A stretch of 64,000 nt of DNA, from contig CAKRZO010000016.1 of assembly GCA_934433135.1 (NCBI GenBank), positions 1-64,000 on the forward strand, written 5' to 3'. This document shows, in pieces, positions 34,626 through 42,509 of the stretch. Under the pieces are notes generated by a model, which worked only from the letters and a program-made list of their open reading frames with translations, did no database searches and was not told the DNA's origin. Positions within the stretch are counted from its first letter, which is position 1, and the number at the start of each line of letters is the position of its first letter. The translations under genes and the position numbers were made by a program. This DNA is from an uncultured Acetatifactor sp. (GTDB lineage: Bacteria > Bacillota > Clostridia > Lachnospirales > Lachnospiraceae).

Positions 34626-34859
34626 TCAGCAATGAATGTCCACCAGTATAATGTCCGGTCCGATCTGCCGGATATCCTTAAATGGGATCACGATATCCGG
34701 TTCGCAGCACAAAAAGGACAACATTTTGCTGCCGCCGGATATTATAATTTTCCGGATACAGCCGCTGCATTCGTCAAACTCCAGATCTCCCACTCTTCCC
34801 AGTTTTTTACAGTCCCTGATATTAATCACATCTTTACATTTTAACTCCGAAAAAAGCAT
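34626..34859 (-). CDS. YlmC/YmxH family sporulation protein
   Basis: A 77-residue PRC-barrel-like protein: MLFSELKCKDVINIRDCKKLG, VGDLEFDECSGCIRKIII, and VIPFKDIRQIGPDIILVDI. This matches the YlmC/YmxH family found in spore formers; the exact role is not known. AAAAGGAGTGCAGA precedes the ATG. It is divergent from sigG. Confidence 0.9.
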   Translation of the reverse strand: MLFSELKCKDVINIRDCKKLGRVGDLEFDECSGCIRKIIISGGSKMLSFLCCEPDIVIPFKDIRQIGPDIILVDIHC

Positions 34860-35065
34860 TCTGCACTCCTTTTCGTGAACTTTCTTTTTTCTGATTTATT
34901 ATATGCAAAACACGCATTGTGCGTACGTCTTTCCTCTTTATAAAACCTGTTTACACATGGATTCAGAAGTATACTCAATCTCTTTTCCGTACATACTATT
35001 TGCATGCAACCTACAGAAGTAACCACTCAAAAAAAACAACCGAAAGAAAGGCATGGTCAGAGATT

Positions 35066-35848
35066 ATGGCACAGGGGAAAGTCGAAATCTGCGGTGTGAA
35101 TACTGCAAAGCTTCCGCTTTTGAAAGCAGAAGAAAAAGAAGCACTGTTTCAAAGAATAGAAGCCGGTGATAAATTTGCCAGAGAAGAGTATATTAAAGGC
35201 AATTTAAGACTGGTTTTAAGTGTGATCAAACGTTTTTCCGCAAGTAATGAAAATGTAGACGACTTATTTCAGATCGGGTGCATCGGCCTGATTAAAGCGA
35301 TCGACAATTTTGACGTAAGCCTGAACGTAAAATTCAGTACCTATGCCGTACCGATGATCATTGGTGAAATCCGTCGGTTCCTTCGGGATAACGCCAGCAG
35401 CATCCGCGTCTCCCGATCTTTAAAGGATACCGCCTATAAAGCCATCTATGCAAGAGAAACCCTCACGCGAAAAAATCTGAAAGAACCCACCGTAGAAGAA
35501 ATTGCTTCGGAAATCGGCATTTCGAAGGAAGACATTGTCTATGCTATGGATGCCATTCAAAATCCGATGAGTTTGTACGAACCTATTTATACAGACGGCG
35601 GAGATACTCTGTACGTCATGGATCAGATCAGCGATAAAAAAAATAAAGAAGAAAACTGGGTCGAGCATCTGTCTCTAAGTGAGGCCATGAAGAAGCTGGA
35701 TGCACGGGAACATGAGATTATTTCGTTACGTTTTTTTGAAGGAAAAACCCAGATGGAAGTGGCGCATATGATCGGCATTTCCCAGGCGCAAGTCTCCAGG
35801 CTTGAAAAGAATGCTCTGAAAAATATGAGAAATTACCTCTCTGCCTGA
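35066..35848 (+). CDS. sigG: RNA polymerase sporulation sigma factor SigG
   Basis: Directs late forespore transcription. The 260-residue protein begins with KVEICGVNTAKLPLLKAEEK, which is diagnostic of SigG, and has region 2 (NLRLVLSVIKRFSAS, DDLFQIGCIGLIKAIDNFD, VKFSTYAVPMIIGEIRRFLRD), region 3 and region 4 (LRFFEGKTQMEVAHMIGISQ). The ATG at 35066-35068 gives the usual N-terminus; the ribosome binding site is weak. The gene is on the opposite strand from sigE, unlike the spoIIGA-sigE-sigG operon order of Bacillus. Confidence 0.96.
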   Translation: MAQGKVEICGVNTAKLPLLKAEEKEALFQRIEAGDKFAREEYIKGNLRLVLSVIKRFSASNENVDDLFQIGCIGLIKAIDNFDVSLNVKFSTYAVPMIIGEIRRFLRDNASSIRVSRSLKDTAYKAIYARETLTRKNLKEPTVEEIASEIGISKEDIVYAMDAIQNPMSLYEPIYTDGGDTLYVMDQISDKKNKEENWVEHLSLSEAMKKLDAREHEIISLRFFEGKTQMEVAHMIGISQAQVSRLEKNALKNMRNYLSA

Positions 35849-35926
35849 AGAATCATCCGCTGAAAATCGTTCTGTTCAATATGTGTCCGGCATGAAATCT
35901 GCCCGCCAAAATACCTGTCTGAACGG

Positions 35927-36487
35927 TCAGGCAAAAATCCGGAAGAGTCCATACCCGATCATGGTTCCGATCACATTGGTCAGGATATCGTCCAGCTGGA
36001 AAAAGCCTCTTCCCGTAACAAGCTGCATGGTTTCCACAAACAGACTGGTGAGAAAGCCGATTCCCGTGCAGACCAGAAAACGTTTGGTATTGGGATACCG
36101 GTCAAACTTCCAGAATTTTCTTAACTCTTCCGGAGAGCCCGGCGAAGAAAGCATCCACGGAACAGTCACTCCGTAAGGAATAAAAAGCAGTATATTTTCA
36201 ATCACAAGCGCTTTGTTCCTGGTATTGATATTCCAGGTGGAAAACAAATCCATATCTATCACCTTATGTCGTGATCCGCCCTCTCTGGAAAAGAACGTAA
36301 GTGCCAGAAGAATCGTAAGATATGCGAAATAGCACACCATCGGGAAATGACCGATGGGGCGCTCCTTGCGTCTTACTCTCTTTTTATTAATCACAATCAG
36401 AATGAGCAATACCAATATTCCGGCCACAATTCCGGCAGGCATAAATTGAAATGCAGCCTGCATGTCTCTTAAAATATATTTTAACAT
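35927..36487 (-). CDS. VanZ-family membrane protein
   Basis: A 186-residue protein with about five hydrophobic segments. VIENILLFIPYGVTVPWML, FLTSLFVETMQLVTGRGFFQLDDILTNVIGTMIGYG is the VanZ-like signature (quoted here in two parts). VanZ-like proteins are linked to teicoplanin resistance in some settings but most homologues have no known role. AAAGGAAACCAT precedes the ATG. It converges on sigG. Confidence 0.88.
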   Translation of the reverse strand: MLKYILRDMQAAFQFMPAGIVAGILVLLILIVINKKRVRRKERPIGHFPMVCYFAYLTILLALTFFSREGGSRHKVIDMDLFSTWNINTRNKALVIENILLFIPYGVTVPWMLSSPGSPEELRKFWKFDRYPNTKRFLVCTGIGFLTSLFVETMQLVTGRGFFQLDDILTNVIGTMIGYGLFRIFA

Positions 36488-36510
36488 ATGGTTTCCTTTA
36501 GTTCCCTCTT

Positions 36511-36819
36511 CTATGGCATCTTATATTCCGACCAGTTCCTCCAGGCTTCTTCCCACTGCTCTTTTCTCTCTTCCAGCTGCCGATTCATCCAGTCCACAGC
36601 CTGAGCCACGCCTTCTTCCGCAAAAGGGAACACCTTTCGAATCTTCTTTTCTTCCGGTGTCCTGAAATAGTTAAAAGGTTCCGGCCAGACTGTGACTTTT
36701 AATTCTTTTCCGTCCTGACCGGCAACCCCTTCCAAACGGTAGCGCATCCCCTGATGGCTGCCGGTAAATTCCGATTTTTTCAAAAATTCCATGGATAAAA
36801 TATCATCCCGCTTAATCAT
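36511..36819 (-). CDS. Conserved small protein of unknown function
   Basis: A 102-residue soluble, acidic protein with notable segments DDILSMEFLKKSEFTGSHQG, VTVWPEPFNYFRTPEEKK and a Trp-rich C-terminus (EEAWRNWSEYKMP). Related sequences are common in Lachnospiraceae and are sometimes labelled as acetyltransferases, but I see no GNAT motif. AGGATGGACTT precedes the ATG. It lies 23 bases before the VanZ gene and is probably co-transcribed. Confidence 0.75.
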   Translation of the reverse strand: MIKRDDILSMEFLKKSEFTGSHQGMRYRLEGVAGQDGKELKVTVWPEPFNYFRTPEEKKIRKVFPFAEEGVAQAVDWMNRQLEERKEQWEEAWRNWSEYKMP

Positions 36820-36864
36820 AAGTCCATCCTGCTCTTCCCGAAACTTCCTTTTTACCTTTGGTTC

Positions 36865-37037
36865 AAAACAAATGTCTGCTTCGCAGCCGCTTGTTTTTCT
36901 TTGAGGTCATTGTACCATCAAACTCACGAATTCGTGCTATCGCACTCTACATCCTGCTTCGCAGGATATTCGTTCGCTAATGACCTCAGAAAAACAAATG
37001 TCTGCTTCGCAGCCGCTTGTTTTTCTTTGAGGTCATT
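36865..37037. repeat. Pair of identical 47-bp direct repeats with hairpin potential
   Basis: Bases 36865-36911 and 36991-37037 are identical. The right copy is preceded by AATGACCTCAGAAAAACAA, the inverse of its own TTGTTTTTCTTTGAGGTCATT, so it forms a long hairpin with GCTTCGCAGC at the loop. Between the copies is ATCCTGC/GCAGGAT, another hairpin. The block lies after the sigE stop and may also end that transcript. Confidence 0.85.
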
Positions 37038-37073
37038 ATATCGCAATTTACGCGAATTGAAAAGATGGAAATT

Positions 37074-37811
37074 TCAGGTGACCATATTCATCTCTTTTTT
37101 CAACTGTTTCATAATTTTCTTTTCCAACCTGGAAATGTACGACTGGGAAATTCCGAGGAGGGATGCCACTTCTTTCTGTGTCATTTCCTGTCCGTCCCGC
37201 TCTCCCAGACCGAAGCGCAGTTTTACAATAGTTTTTTCTCTTTCCGAGAGCTTACTGACGGCTCTTATCAGCAGCTTTTTTTCAACCTCATTTTCGATAT
37301 CCTTATAAATCACATCTTCATCCGTTCCCAGAATGTCCGACAAAAGCAGTTCATTGCCGTCCCAGTCCACATTAAGAGGCTCATCAATAGAAACTTCCAG
37401 TCTTGTTTTGTTGTTTCGCCGCAAGTACATCAGAATTTCATTTTCAATACAACGGGAAGCATAGGTCGCAAGCTTAATGTTTTTCCCCGGATTAAAGGTG
37501 TTAATCGACTTAATCAGGCCGATTGTTCCGATGGAAATCAGATCCTCCACCCCCACTCCCGTATTATCGAACTTTCTTGCGATATAGACAACCAAGCGCA
37601 GATTATGTTCGATCAGAGTAGCTTTGGCCTTCTCTTTGTATTCTCCCCCCAGCTCTCCTATCGCTTCATTTTCCTGCTCCGCCTCCAAAGGCGCCGGCAG
37701 GACATCGGTGCCGCCTATGTAGTGAATTTCCCCTTTCCTTCTGCGGAAAAAAGTTTCCTTACGTATGATCTTGAAATATATTTTTCCGGGCAATGCCACT
37801 TTAAATACCAT
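37074..37811 (-). CDS. sigE: RNA polymerase sporulation sigma factor SigE
   Basis: Mother-cell sigma factor made as an inactive precursor. The 245-residue protein has a pro-region at the N-terminus (MVFKVALPGKIYFKIIRKET and the following basic stretch up to the EIHYIGG segment), region 2 (NLRLVVYIARKFDNTGVGVE, DLISIGTIGLIKSINTF, RCIENEILMYLRR) and region 4 (LRFGLGERDGQEMTQKEVA). GGAGGAGAAAAT precedes the ATG at 37809-37811. It overlaps spoIIGA by 11 bases. Confidence 0.97.
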   Translation of the reverse strand: MVFKVALPGKIYFKIIRKETFFRRRKGEIHYIGGTDVLPAPLEAEQENEAIGELGGEYKEKAKATLIEHNLRLVVYIARKFDNTGVGVEDLISIGTIGLIKSINTFNPGKNIKLATYASRCIENEILMYLRRNNKTRLEVSIDEPLNVDWDGNELLLSDILGTDEDVIYKDIENEVEKKLLIRAVSKLSEREKTIVKLRFGLGERDGQEMTQKEVASLLGISQSYISRLEKKIMKQLKKEMNMVT

Positions 37812-38652
37812 ATTTTCTCCTCCTACACTTATCCGGTTTTTCCCCGCCGCCATCCGGCGCACAAAACATATCCGGATTCAGAATTATCTGATAGCCGTTC
37901 TCTTTCGAAAACCGTCCGTCATAAATACCAACATAAACGTCTCTACAGACCTTTATTACTCCATCCTTTTCCACCTGCAGCTCTTTCAAACGATAGCCGT
38001 TTAAGATCCCGGCCGATTTGCCAATGCTATGATACGGAATCACGCGGTAAGATTCCGGCGACACCTCTTCCCCCAGCTGTCCGGCAACTTCTTTTTCTAA
38101 AATACACACCGGTCTCCCACTGATCGGTTCTTTTAAGCTGTTTCCGGTATCCAGCAAACCAAAAATCTCCACATTCTGCTCACTTCCTTTCAGAATCACC
38201 TTGAAAATCGGGTCCTGCTCTCCCTTTTTTCCCACCAGATGCCGAATCCACAGATATCCGAGAAATCCCGTCAGTAAAATCCCCATAAATCCGGTAAGAT
38301 ACCGACGCAGACCCGGGAACGCAGTAATCCCAAAAAAGAGAATGCCTCCCAGTGCAAGGGTAAAGCAAAATGCCTTCTGCAAGAGTTCTGCCATCATCTG
38401 CAAATTTACCGGACGAAAGGCAAACCATACCATGCATATGGCACCGGCACTGAAAGAAAACCCGCACCTTAGCGCTATCGGCCCCGGCAGAAAAAAAGCC
38501 GGGAGCGTAAGCAATGCACCCATTGCCGCGCCCGCCGCCGTTCTTCGGAAAGATACCTTGCACAAAAGTGTCCGGTTGACCAGTTCCAGGCAAAACAAAT
38601 TCATCACAAAGTCCGTTAAAAGCAGTTTATCAAGATACACTTCATAATACAT
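37801..38652 (-). CDS. spoIIGA: Sigma-E processing peptidase SpoIIGA
   Basis: Membrane aspartic protease that removes the SigE pro-sequence after signalling from the forespore. The 283-residue protein has five predicted membrane segments in the N-terminal 150 residues and a cytosolic protease domain with the catalytic FGLLDTGNSLKEPISGRPV motif, followed by RVIPYHSIGKSAGILNGY. The ATG at 38650-38652 follows GGGGATTAAT, which belongs to a dispersed repeat. The promoter is probably at 38812-38886. Confidence 0.95.
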   Translation of the reverse strand: MYYEVYLDKLLLTDFVMNLFCLELVNRTLLCKVSFRRTAAGAAMGALLTLPAFFLPGPIALRCGFSFSAGAICMVWFAFRPVNLQMMAELLQKAFCFTLALGGILFFGITAFPGLRRYLTGFMGILLTGFLGYLWIRHLVGKKGEQDPIFKVILKGSEQNVEIFGLLDTGNSLKEPISGRPVCILEKEVAGQLGEEVSPESYRVIPYHSIGKSAGILNGYRLKELQVEKDGVIKVCRDVYVGIYDGRFSKENGYQIILNPDMFCAPDGGGEKPDKCRRRKYGI

Positions 38653-38655
38653 ATT

Positions 38656-38790
38656 AATCCCCATTCCGCAGACGCTTTAGCGTCGGAGGAATCTGATCAG
38701 GACTACTTTGTGACGCCTGCGGCACAAATAGCCATGTGAAAAAATGCATTCTAGAATGCATTAGCGTTTCAACGTGATTTTTCACATCAG
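38656..38790. repeat. Modular repeat (gamma plus beta modules) upstream of spoIIGA
   Basis: Gamma module (38660-38724) matches 1465-1529; beta module (38735-38788) matches 5198-5255 and 32518-32556 and forms GTGAAAAA/TTTTTCAC arms with an inner TGCATTCTAGAATGCA palindrome. It lies in the spoIIGA leader. Confidence 0.85.
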
Positions 38791-38811
38791 CTTCCCTTTC
38801 TTTGTGATATC

Positions 38812-38886
38812 AGTATAAACCACAAGTCACATGAAATTTGTCAAAGCAGGCACGAAAATGCGATTTTCGATCTTCTTTTTTCGACA
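38812..38886 (-). promoter_or_regulatory. Probable Spo0A-controlled spoIIG promoter
   Basis: On the minus strand TTGACA (38844-38839) and TATACT (38817-38812) are separated by 21 bp. The B. subtilis spoIIG promoter has a comparable over-long spacer and needs Spo0A. A perfect 0A-box core TGTCGAA (38886-38880) lies about 37 bases upstream of the -35 element. The elements are seen; control by Spo0A is inference from the family. Confidence 0.65.
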
Positions 38887-38946
38887 CCAGTACAACGCCT
38901 GCTAAGTCATTTGCAGGATGGTATGCAAATGACTTCCGAAAGAATC

Positions 38947-38970
38947 GTAACAGTTCAGCCGCGCCATTCG
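38947..38970. repeat. Solo end of the MITE-like repeat
   Basis: GTAACAGTTCAGCCGCGCCATTCG matches the end of the MITE-like copies; no second end is nearby. It adjoins the ftsZ terminator. Confidence 0.65.
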
Positions 38971-39016
38971 AAAAAAAATCAGCCTGTGAGACCTTGCGGC
39001 CTGCACAGACTGATTC
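38971..39016 (-). terminator. Intrinsic terminator downstream of ftsZ
   Basis: AATCAG/CTGATT and CTGTG/CACAG arms form a long stem followed by TTTTTTTT on the minus strand, about 35 bases after the ftsZ stop. Confidence 0.88.
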
Positions 39017-39049
39017 TGCGTTTCACACCTATGTTTTATGGTATCTAAC

Positions 39050-40240
39050 CTACTTCTTCTGAAGGAAATCCGGAATCTTCAATGTCTTCTCTTCCACGTT
39101 GCTCCGAATGTTAACCGGACGATTCAGTCCCACAATGGGTCTGGATGTCTGCGCAGTCCCGGAAGCTTGTCCGTTTCGCGGATAGCCTGTCTGCTGTCCA
39201 TTACGATTTGCAGTTAACGGGTTCTTGTAATCCGGGAATTGTCCCGGAACAGCTCCGATATTCTTACCTGAAAACTTCTTTTCTTCTCCCGCCTCAGCCA
39301 GTCCGGTAGCAATTACCGTAATAGTACAGGTATCGGCCTTGGACTCGTCATACATCGCGCCGAAGATAATATTAACATCCTCTCCGGTCAATTCACGCAC
39401 ATAATCCGATGCTTCGGAAGCATCCACCAGTGTAATATCACCGGAAACGTTAATAATTACATGCGTTGCTCCGCTGATGGTTGTCTCTAACAAAGGACTC
39501 TCCACTGCCATCTTAACAGCGTCCAGAGCCTTATCGTCTCCTTTGCCTTCTCCGATACCGATATGTGCAATGCCCTTGTCTTTCATAACCGTCTGAACAT
39601 CCGCAAAGTCCAGATTGATGATCGAAGGTACATTAATCAGGTCAGTAATTCCCTGAACGGCCTGCTGCAACACTTCATCCGCTTTTTTCAACGCTTCCGG
39701 CATGGTCGTACGACGATCCACGATTTCCAGAAGCTTGTCATTGGGAATCACAATCAGGGTATCTACATTTTCCTTGATCCGCTCAATTCCCGCAAGCGCA
39801 TTTGTCATACGCGCCCTGGCTTCAAAACGAAAAGGTTTGGTTACAACACCTACGGTCAGAATTCCCATATCCTTTGCAAGCTTGGCTACCACAGGCGCAG
39901 CACCGGTTCCGGTTCCGCCTCCCATACCACAGGTTACAAATACCATATCCGCACCTTTCAATGCAGCTGCAACCTCTTCTGCGCTTTCTTCCGCCGCTTT
40001 CTCACCCACTTCCGGTCTGGCGCCTGCGCCCAGTCCCTTGGTGAGCTTTTCTCCGATCTGAATCAGTCTGGGAGCTTTGCAAAGCTGCAAAGCCTGCTTG
40101 TCCGTATTAATACCGATAAACTCCACACCGTCAATTTTCTCATCTATCATTCTATTTACAGCGTTATTACCAGCACCGCCCACACCTGCTACGATGATCT
40201 TGGCAGCAAATTCCGCTTCGTTTGTCTTAATCTCCAGCAA
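39050..40240 (-). CDS. ftsZ: Cell division protein FtsZ
   Basis: Tubulin-like GTPase that forms the division ring. The 396-residue protein has IIVAGVGGAGNNAVNRM, the tubulin signature GGGTGTGAAPV, FRFEARARM and the C-terminal domain, then a variable linker ending in the conserved tail KTLKIPDFLQKK that binds FtsA/SepF-type partners. The start is TTG (40238-40240), with AGGAGG 8 bases upstream; no in-frame ATG fits. A dedicated promoter lies just upstream. Confidence 0.98.
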   Translation of the reverse strand: MLEIKTNEAEFAAKIIVAGVGGAGNNAVNRMIDEKIDGVEFIGINTDKQALQLCKAPRLIQIGEKLTKGLGAGARPEVGEKAAEESAEEVAAALKGADMVFVTCGMGGGTGTGAAPVVAKLAKDMGILTVGVVTKPFRFEARARMTNALAGIERIKENVDTLIVIPNDKLLEIVDRRTTMPEALKKADEVLQQAVQGITDLINVPSIINLDFADVQTVMKDKGIAHIGIGEGKGDDKALDAVKMAVESPLLETTISGATHVIINVSGDITLVDASEASDYVRELTGEDVNIIFGAMYDESKADTCTITVIATGLAEAGEEKKFSGKNIGAVPGQFPDYKNPLTANRNGQQTGYPRNGQASGTAQTSRPIVGLNRPVNIRSNVEEKTLKIPDFLQKK

Positions 40241-40280
40241 AAGTCCATCCTCCTTCTATCCCTCAAACTCTCTATCTTCT

Positions 40281-40309
40281 ATAATATAATTATTTTGCAA
40301 ATTAATCAA
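40281..40309 (-). promoter_or_regulatory. Promoter of ftsZ
   Basis: TTGATT and TATTAT with a 17-bp spacer on the minus strand, about 40 bases before the TTG start. Confidence 0.65.
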
Positions 40310-40337
40310 CCCATTTTTTACTTTTTTTAGAGAAAAA

Positions 40338-40366
40338 TTTTGCGAATGGCGCGTCTGAACTGTTAC
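40338..40366. repeat. Solo end of the MITE-like repeat at the ftsQ stop
   Basis: TTTTGCGAATGGCGCG followed by TCTGAACTGTTAC matches 49944-49972. The ftsQ stop codon TAA is the first TAA of this end. Confidence 0.7.
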
Positions 40367-41088
40367 TGCCCATCCGGCTGAAATACCGCATTGGAATGAT
40401 CCTCGGTAAATTTTTCCATCCGCAAAGTTCCGGACTGTCCCTGCAGTCTTTCCAGCAAGTCGGGCAGCACTTTCATCTTATCTTCCAGATAGGAATCATC
40501 GTTTCCCAGCGCCGCTTTCACATTCTGAAAATAAATCGTAACTTCTCCCTGACCGTGGAAAAAAATCTTATCGGCATTTAATTCATATTTTCCCAAAAGT
40601 TTGGTAAGGTTCATGATCCTCTCAAAAACATCCTGATCCTCTACCGGAAGCTTCTGTCCCAAGACGGCATGTCCGAACCGAAGTCCTGCAACCTGGGGGA
40701 TCCCGGGCGTTACAATGCCGGAACATTCCACAACATAACCATCTTTATCAAAATAAATGCAGGAATCCAGATAACGGATATATCCCGCCAGCGCTTTCTC
40801 ATAAACCGTAACCTGAATCGTATCCGGCGAAAGGATCTCCACATCCATTACATCGATAAAAGGAACATTCCGGATTCCTTTCTTCCGATATTTCAAAGAT
40901 AAATACACCGAATTTTTCCCAAGCGGTCCTTTGGTGACCATCTCCGCGATCTCTTCTGACGTATAGTGAAGATTTCCCTCCACCTGAATATTCTTTACGG
41001 TATACTTACGGTTCCATTCATACAAACCGATTGCCACGGCAGCCACAAGTACCGCTATGACTGCCGCTATCAGAAGTCTCTTTTTCAT
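40363..41088 (-). CDS. ftsQ: Cell division protein FtsQ/DivIB
   Basis: Bitopic divisome protein. The 241-residue protein has a short cytosolic N-terminus, one membrane segment (residues 5-23), a POTRA domain (YTVKNIQVEGNLHYTSEEI, ending VTVYEK) and the FtsQ/DivIB beta domain (IYFDKDGYVVECS to the C-terminus). AGGAAA precedes the ATG. Its stop codon lies in a MITE-like repeat end. Confidence 0.93.
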   Translation of the reverse strand: MKKRLLIAAVIAVLVAAVAIGLYEWNRKYTVKNIQVEGNLHYTSEEIAEMVTKGPLGKNSVYLSLKYRKKGIRNVPFIDVMDVEILSPDTIQVTVYEKALAGYIRYLDSCIYFDKDGYVVECSGIVTPGIPQVAGLRFGHAVLGQKLPVEDQDVFERIMNLTKLLGKYELNADKIFFHGQGEVTIYFQNVKAALGNDDSYLEDKMKVLPDLLERLQGQSGTLRMEKFTEDHSNAVFQPDGQ

Positions 41089-41165
41089 TTTCCTGCATTT
41101 ACTCCATTATTCTCATAGCCGTTCGGATGTGTCCTTCCTAACACTGCACTTTCCTTTTCTCTCTT

Positions 41166-42431
41166 CTACAAACTGTAAATCCGGGCGCCGAGCTCCCTTA
41201 AATCTCTGCAGATATTCTCATATCCTCTGGCTATATATTCACATCCGTACAGAATCGTCTCTCCTTTGGCCGCAAGTCCGGCTGCCGTCAGCGCCGCCCC
41301 GCCCCGCAGTTCCAGAACCTGCGCTGCTTTGCCGCAAAGAGGTGTCTTTCCCCGCACCAGCACCCGATTGGCATTAAGACAGGTAATATCCGCTCCCATG
41401 GACTGAAGATAGGGGACAGTACGGAAACGGTTTTCAAAGATATTCTCCTGAATCAGGCATTCTCCGTCAGCCTGTGTTGCCGCTGTTAAAACCACGGACT
41501 GCAGATCCGTTGGAAATCCCGGATAAGGAAGTGTTTCCACTTTTTTCACTGCCTTAGGCTTCTCCGGGGCCTGTACGTAAAGCCCTTCTTTCGTCACCTG
41601 GCATTCGGCACCCATTTGACCGGCAAGTTCCAATTCTGCCTGCATTTGTTGAATAGGAGCCTCTTCCAAAAGTACGTTTCCCCCCGTCGACATACAGGTA
41701 AACAGATACGTTCCCGCTACGATCCGGTCTGCCGGAATCGCATATTCCGTCCCGTAAAGTCTCCTGCCGCCTTTAATCACAAGCTGCGATGTACCGATGC
41801 CTTCGATATCCGCTCCGCATTTTTGCAGATAACGGCACAGTTCCTGAACTTCCGGCTCTTTGGCCGCACCGTGAATCACCGTGTCGCCCTGGGCTGTCAC
41901 GGCTGCCAGAATAATATTTTGGGTTGCCCCCACACTGGAGCGTTCCATGGTAATTTCCGTCCCGTGAAGTCCGTCCGGTGTTGTTCCTTTAATCTTGCCG
42001 CCTTCTTCCGTAAACTTTACGCCCATGGCAGAAAGCGCCTTTAAATGCAGATCAATCGGCCTTGTACCGATTACGCAGCCGCCCGGATATTCCATGGTTA
42101 CCTCTCCGGTTCTGCCGATCAATACTCCAAGCAGGCACAAAGAGGAACGCATTCCCGTAATCGCTTCCGCCGGCATGCTATGCATTCCCGCCATGGAAGC
42201 ATCAATGCAGACGCCTTCTTTTTCCCGGCTGATCCGGCACCCCAGACTTTTTAACAAGGTCAGCATATGGTATACGTCTGCAATCTTCGGGCAGTTCCGG
42301 ATCACATTTTCCTCCCTGGTTAACACTGTCGCCGCCAGAATCGGCAATGCGGCATTCTTCGATCCCTGTATTCTGACTTTCCCCTGCAGGCTGATCCCGC
42401 CGTATACGTGAATAAAATCCATCTGCACCAT
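41166..42431 (-). CDS. murA: UDP-N-acetylglucosamine 1-carboxyvinyltransferase
   Basis: First committed step of peptidoglycan synthesis. The 421-residue protein has the two-fold EPSP-synthase-like fold with GSKNAALPILAATVL near the N-terminus, the active-site Cys in PGGCVIGTRPIDLHL (the residue alkylated by fosfomycin) and VYGGI / RVRGKTPLCGKAAQVLELRG near the C-terminus. The ATG at 42429-42431 has only a weak ribosome binding site; the Met at codon 4 is an alternative. Its place between ftsW and ftsQ is where murG and murB often lie in other Firmicutes. Confidence 0.97.
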   Translation of the reverse strand: MVQMDFIHVYGGISLQGKVRIQGSKNAALPILAATVLTREENVIRNCPKIADVYHMLTLLKSLGCRISREKEGVCIDASMAGMHSMPAEAITGMRSSLCLLGVLIGRTGEVTMEYPGGCVIGTRPIDLHLKALSAMGVKFTEEGGKIKGTTPDGLHGTEITMERSSVGATQNIILAAVTAQGDTVIHGAAKEPEVQELCRYLQKCGADIEGIGTSQLVIKGGRRLYGTEYAIPADRIVAGTYLFTCMSTGGNVLLEEAPIQQMQAELELAGQMGAECQVTKEGLYVQAPEKPKAVKKVETLPYPGFPTDLQSVVLTAATQADGECLIQENIFENRFRTVPYLQSMGADITCLNANRVLVRGKTPLCGKAAQVLELRGGAALTAAGLAAKGETILYGCEYIARGYENICRDLRELGARIYSL

Positions 42432-42509
42432 CCGCTTCTTTTTTACACCTGTTTTATCATATGTCAGTCAAAAAAGAAACGTACCTTGTCAACCTGTTAA
42501 TCCTGCTTT

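Noticed and set aside
34919..35065. N-terminal extension of sigG
   Set aside because: SigG proteins start at the KVEICGVNT segment; the extra residues have no counterpart and begin without a ribosome binding site.
36511..36819. GNAT acetyltransferase
   Set aside because: No acetyl-CoA binding loop or GNAT fold motif is visible, so only a conserved hypothetical call is justified.
36865..37037. Direct repeats as a CRISPR array
   Set aside because: Only two units, no spacer set and no cas genes; the units are hairpin-forming intergenic DNA.
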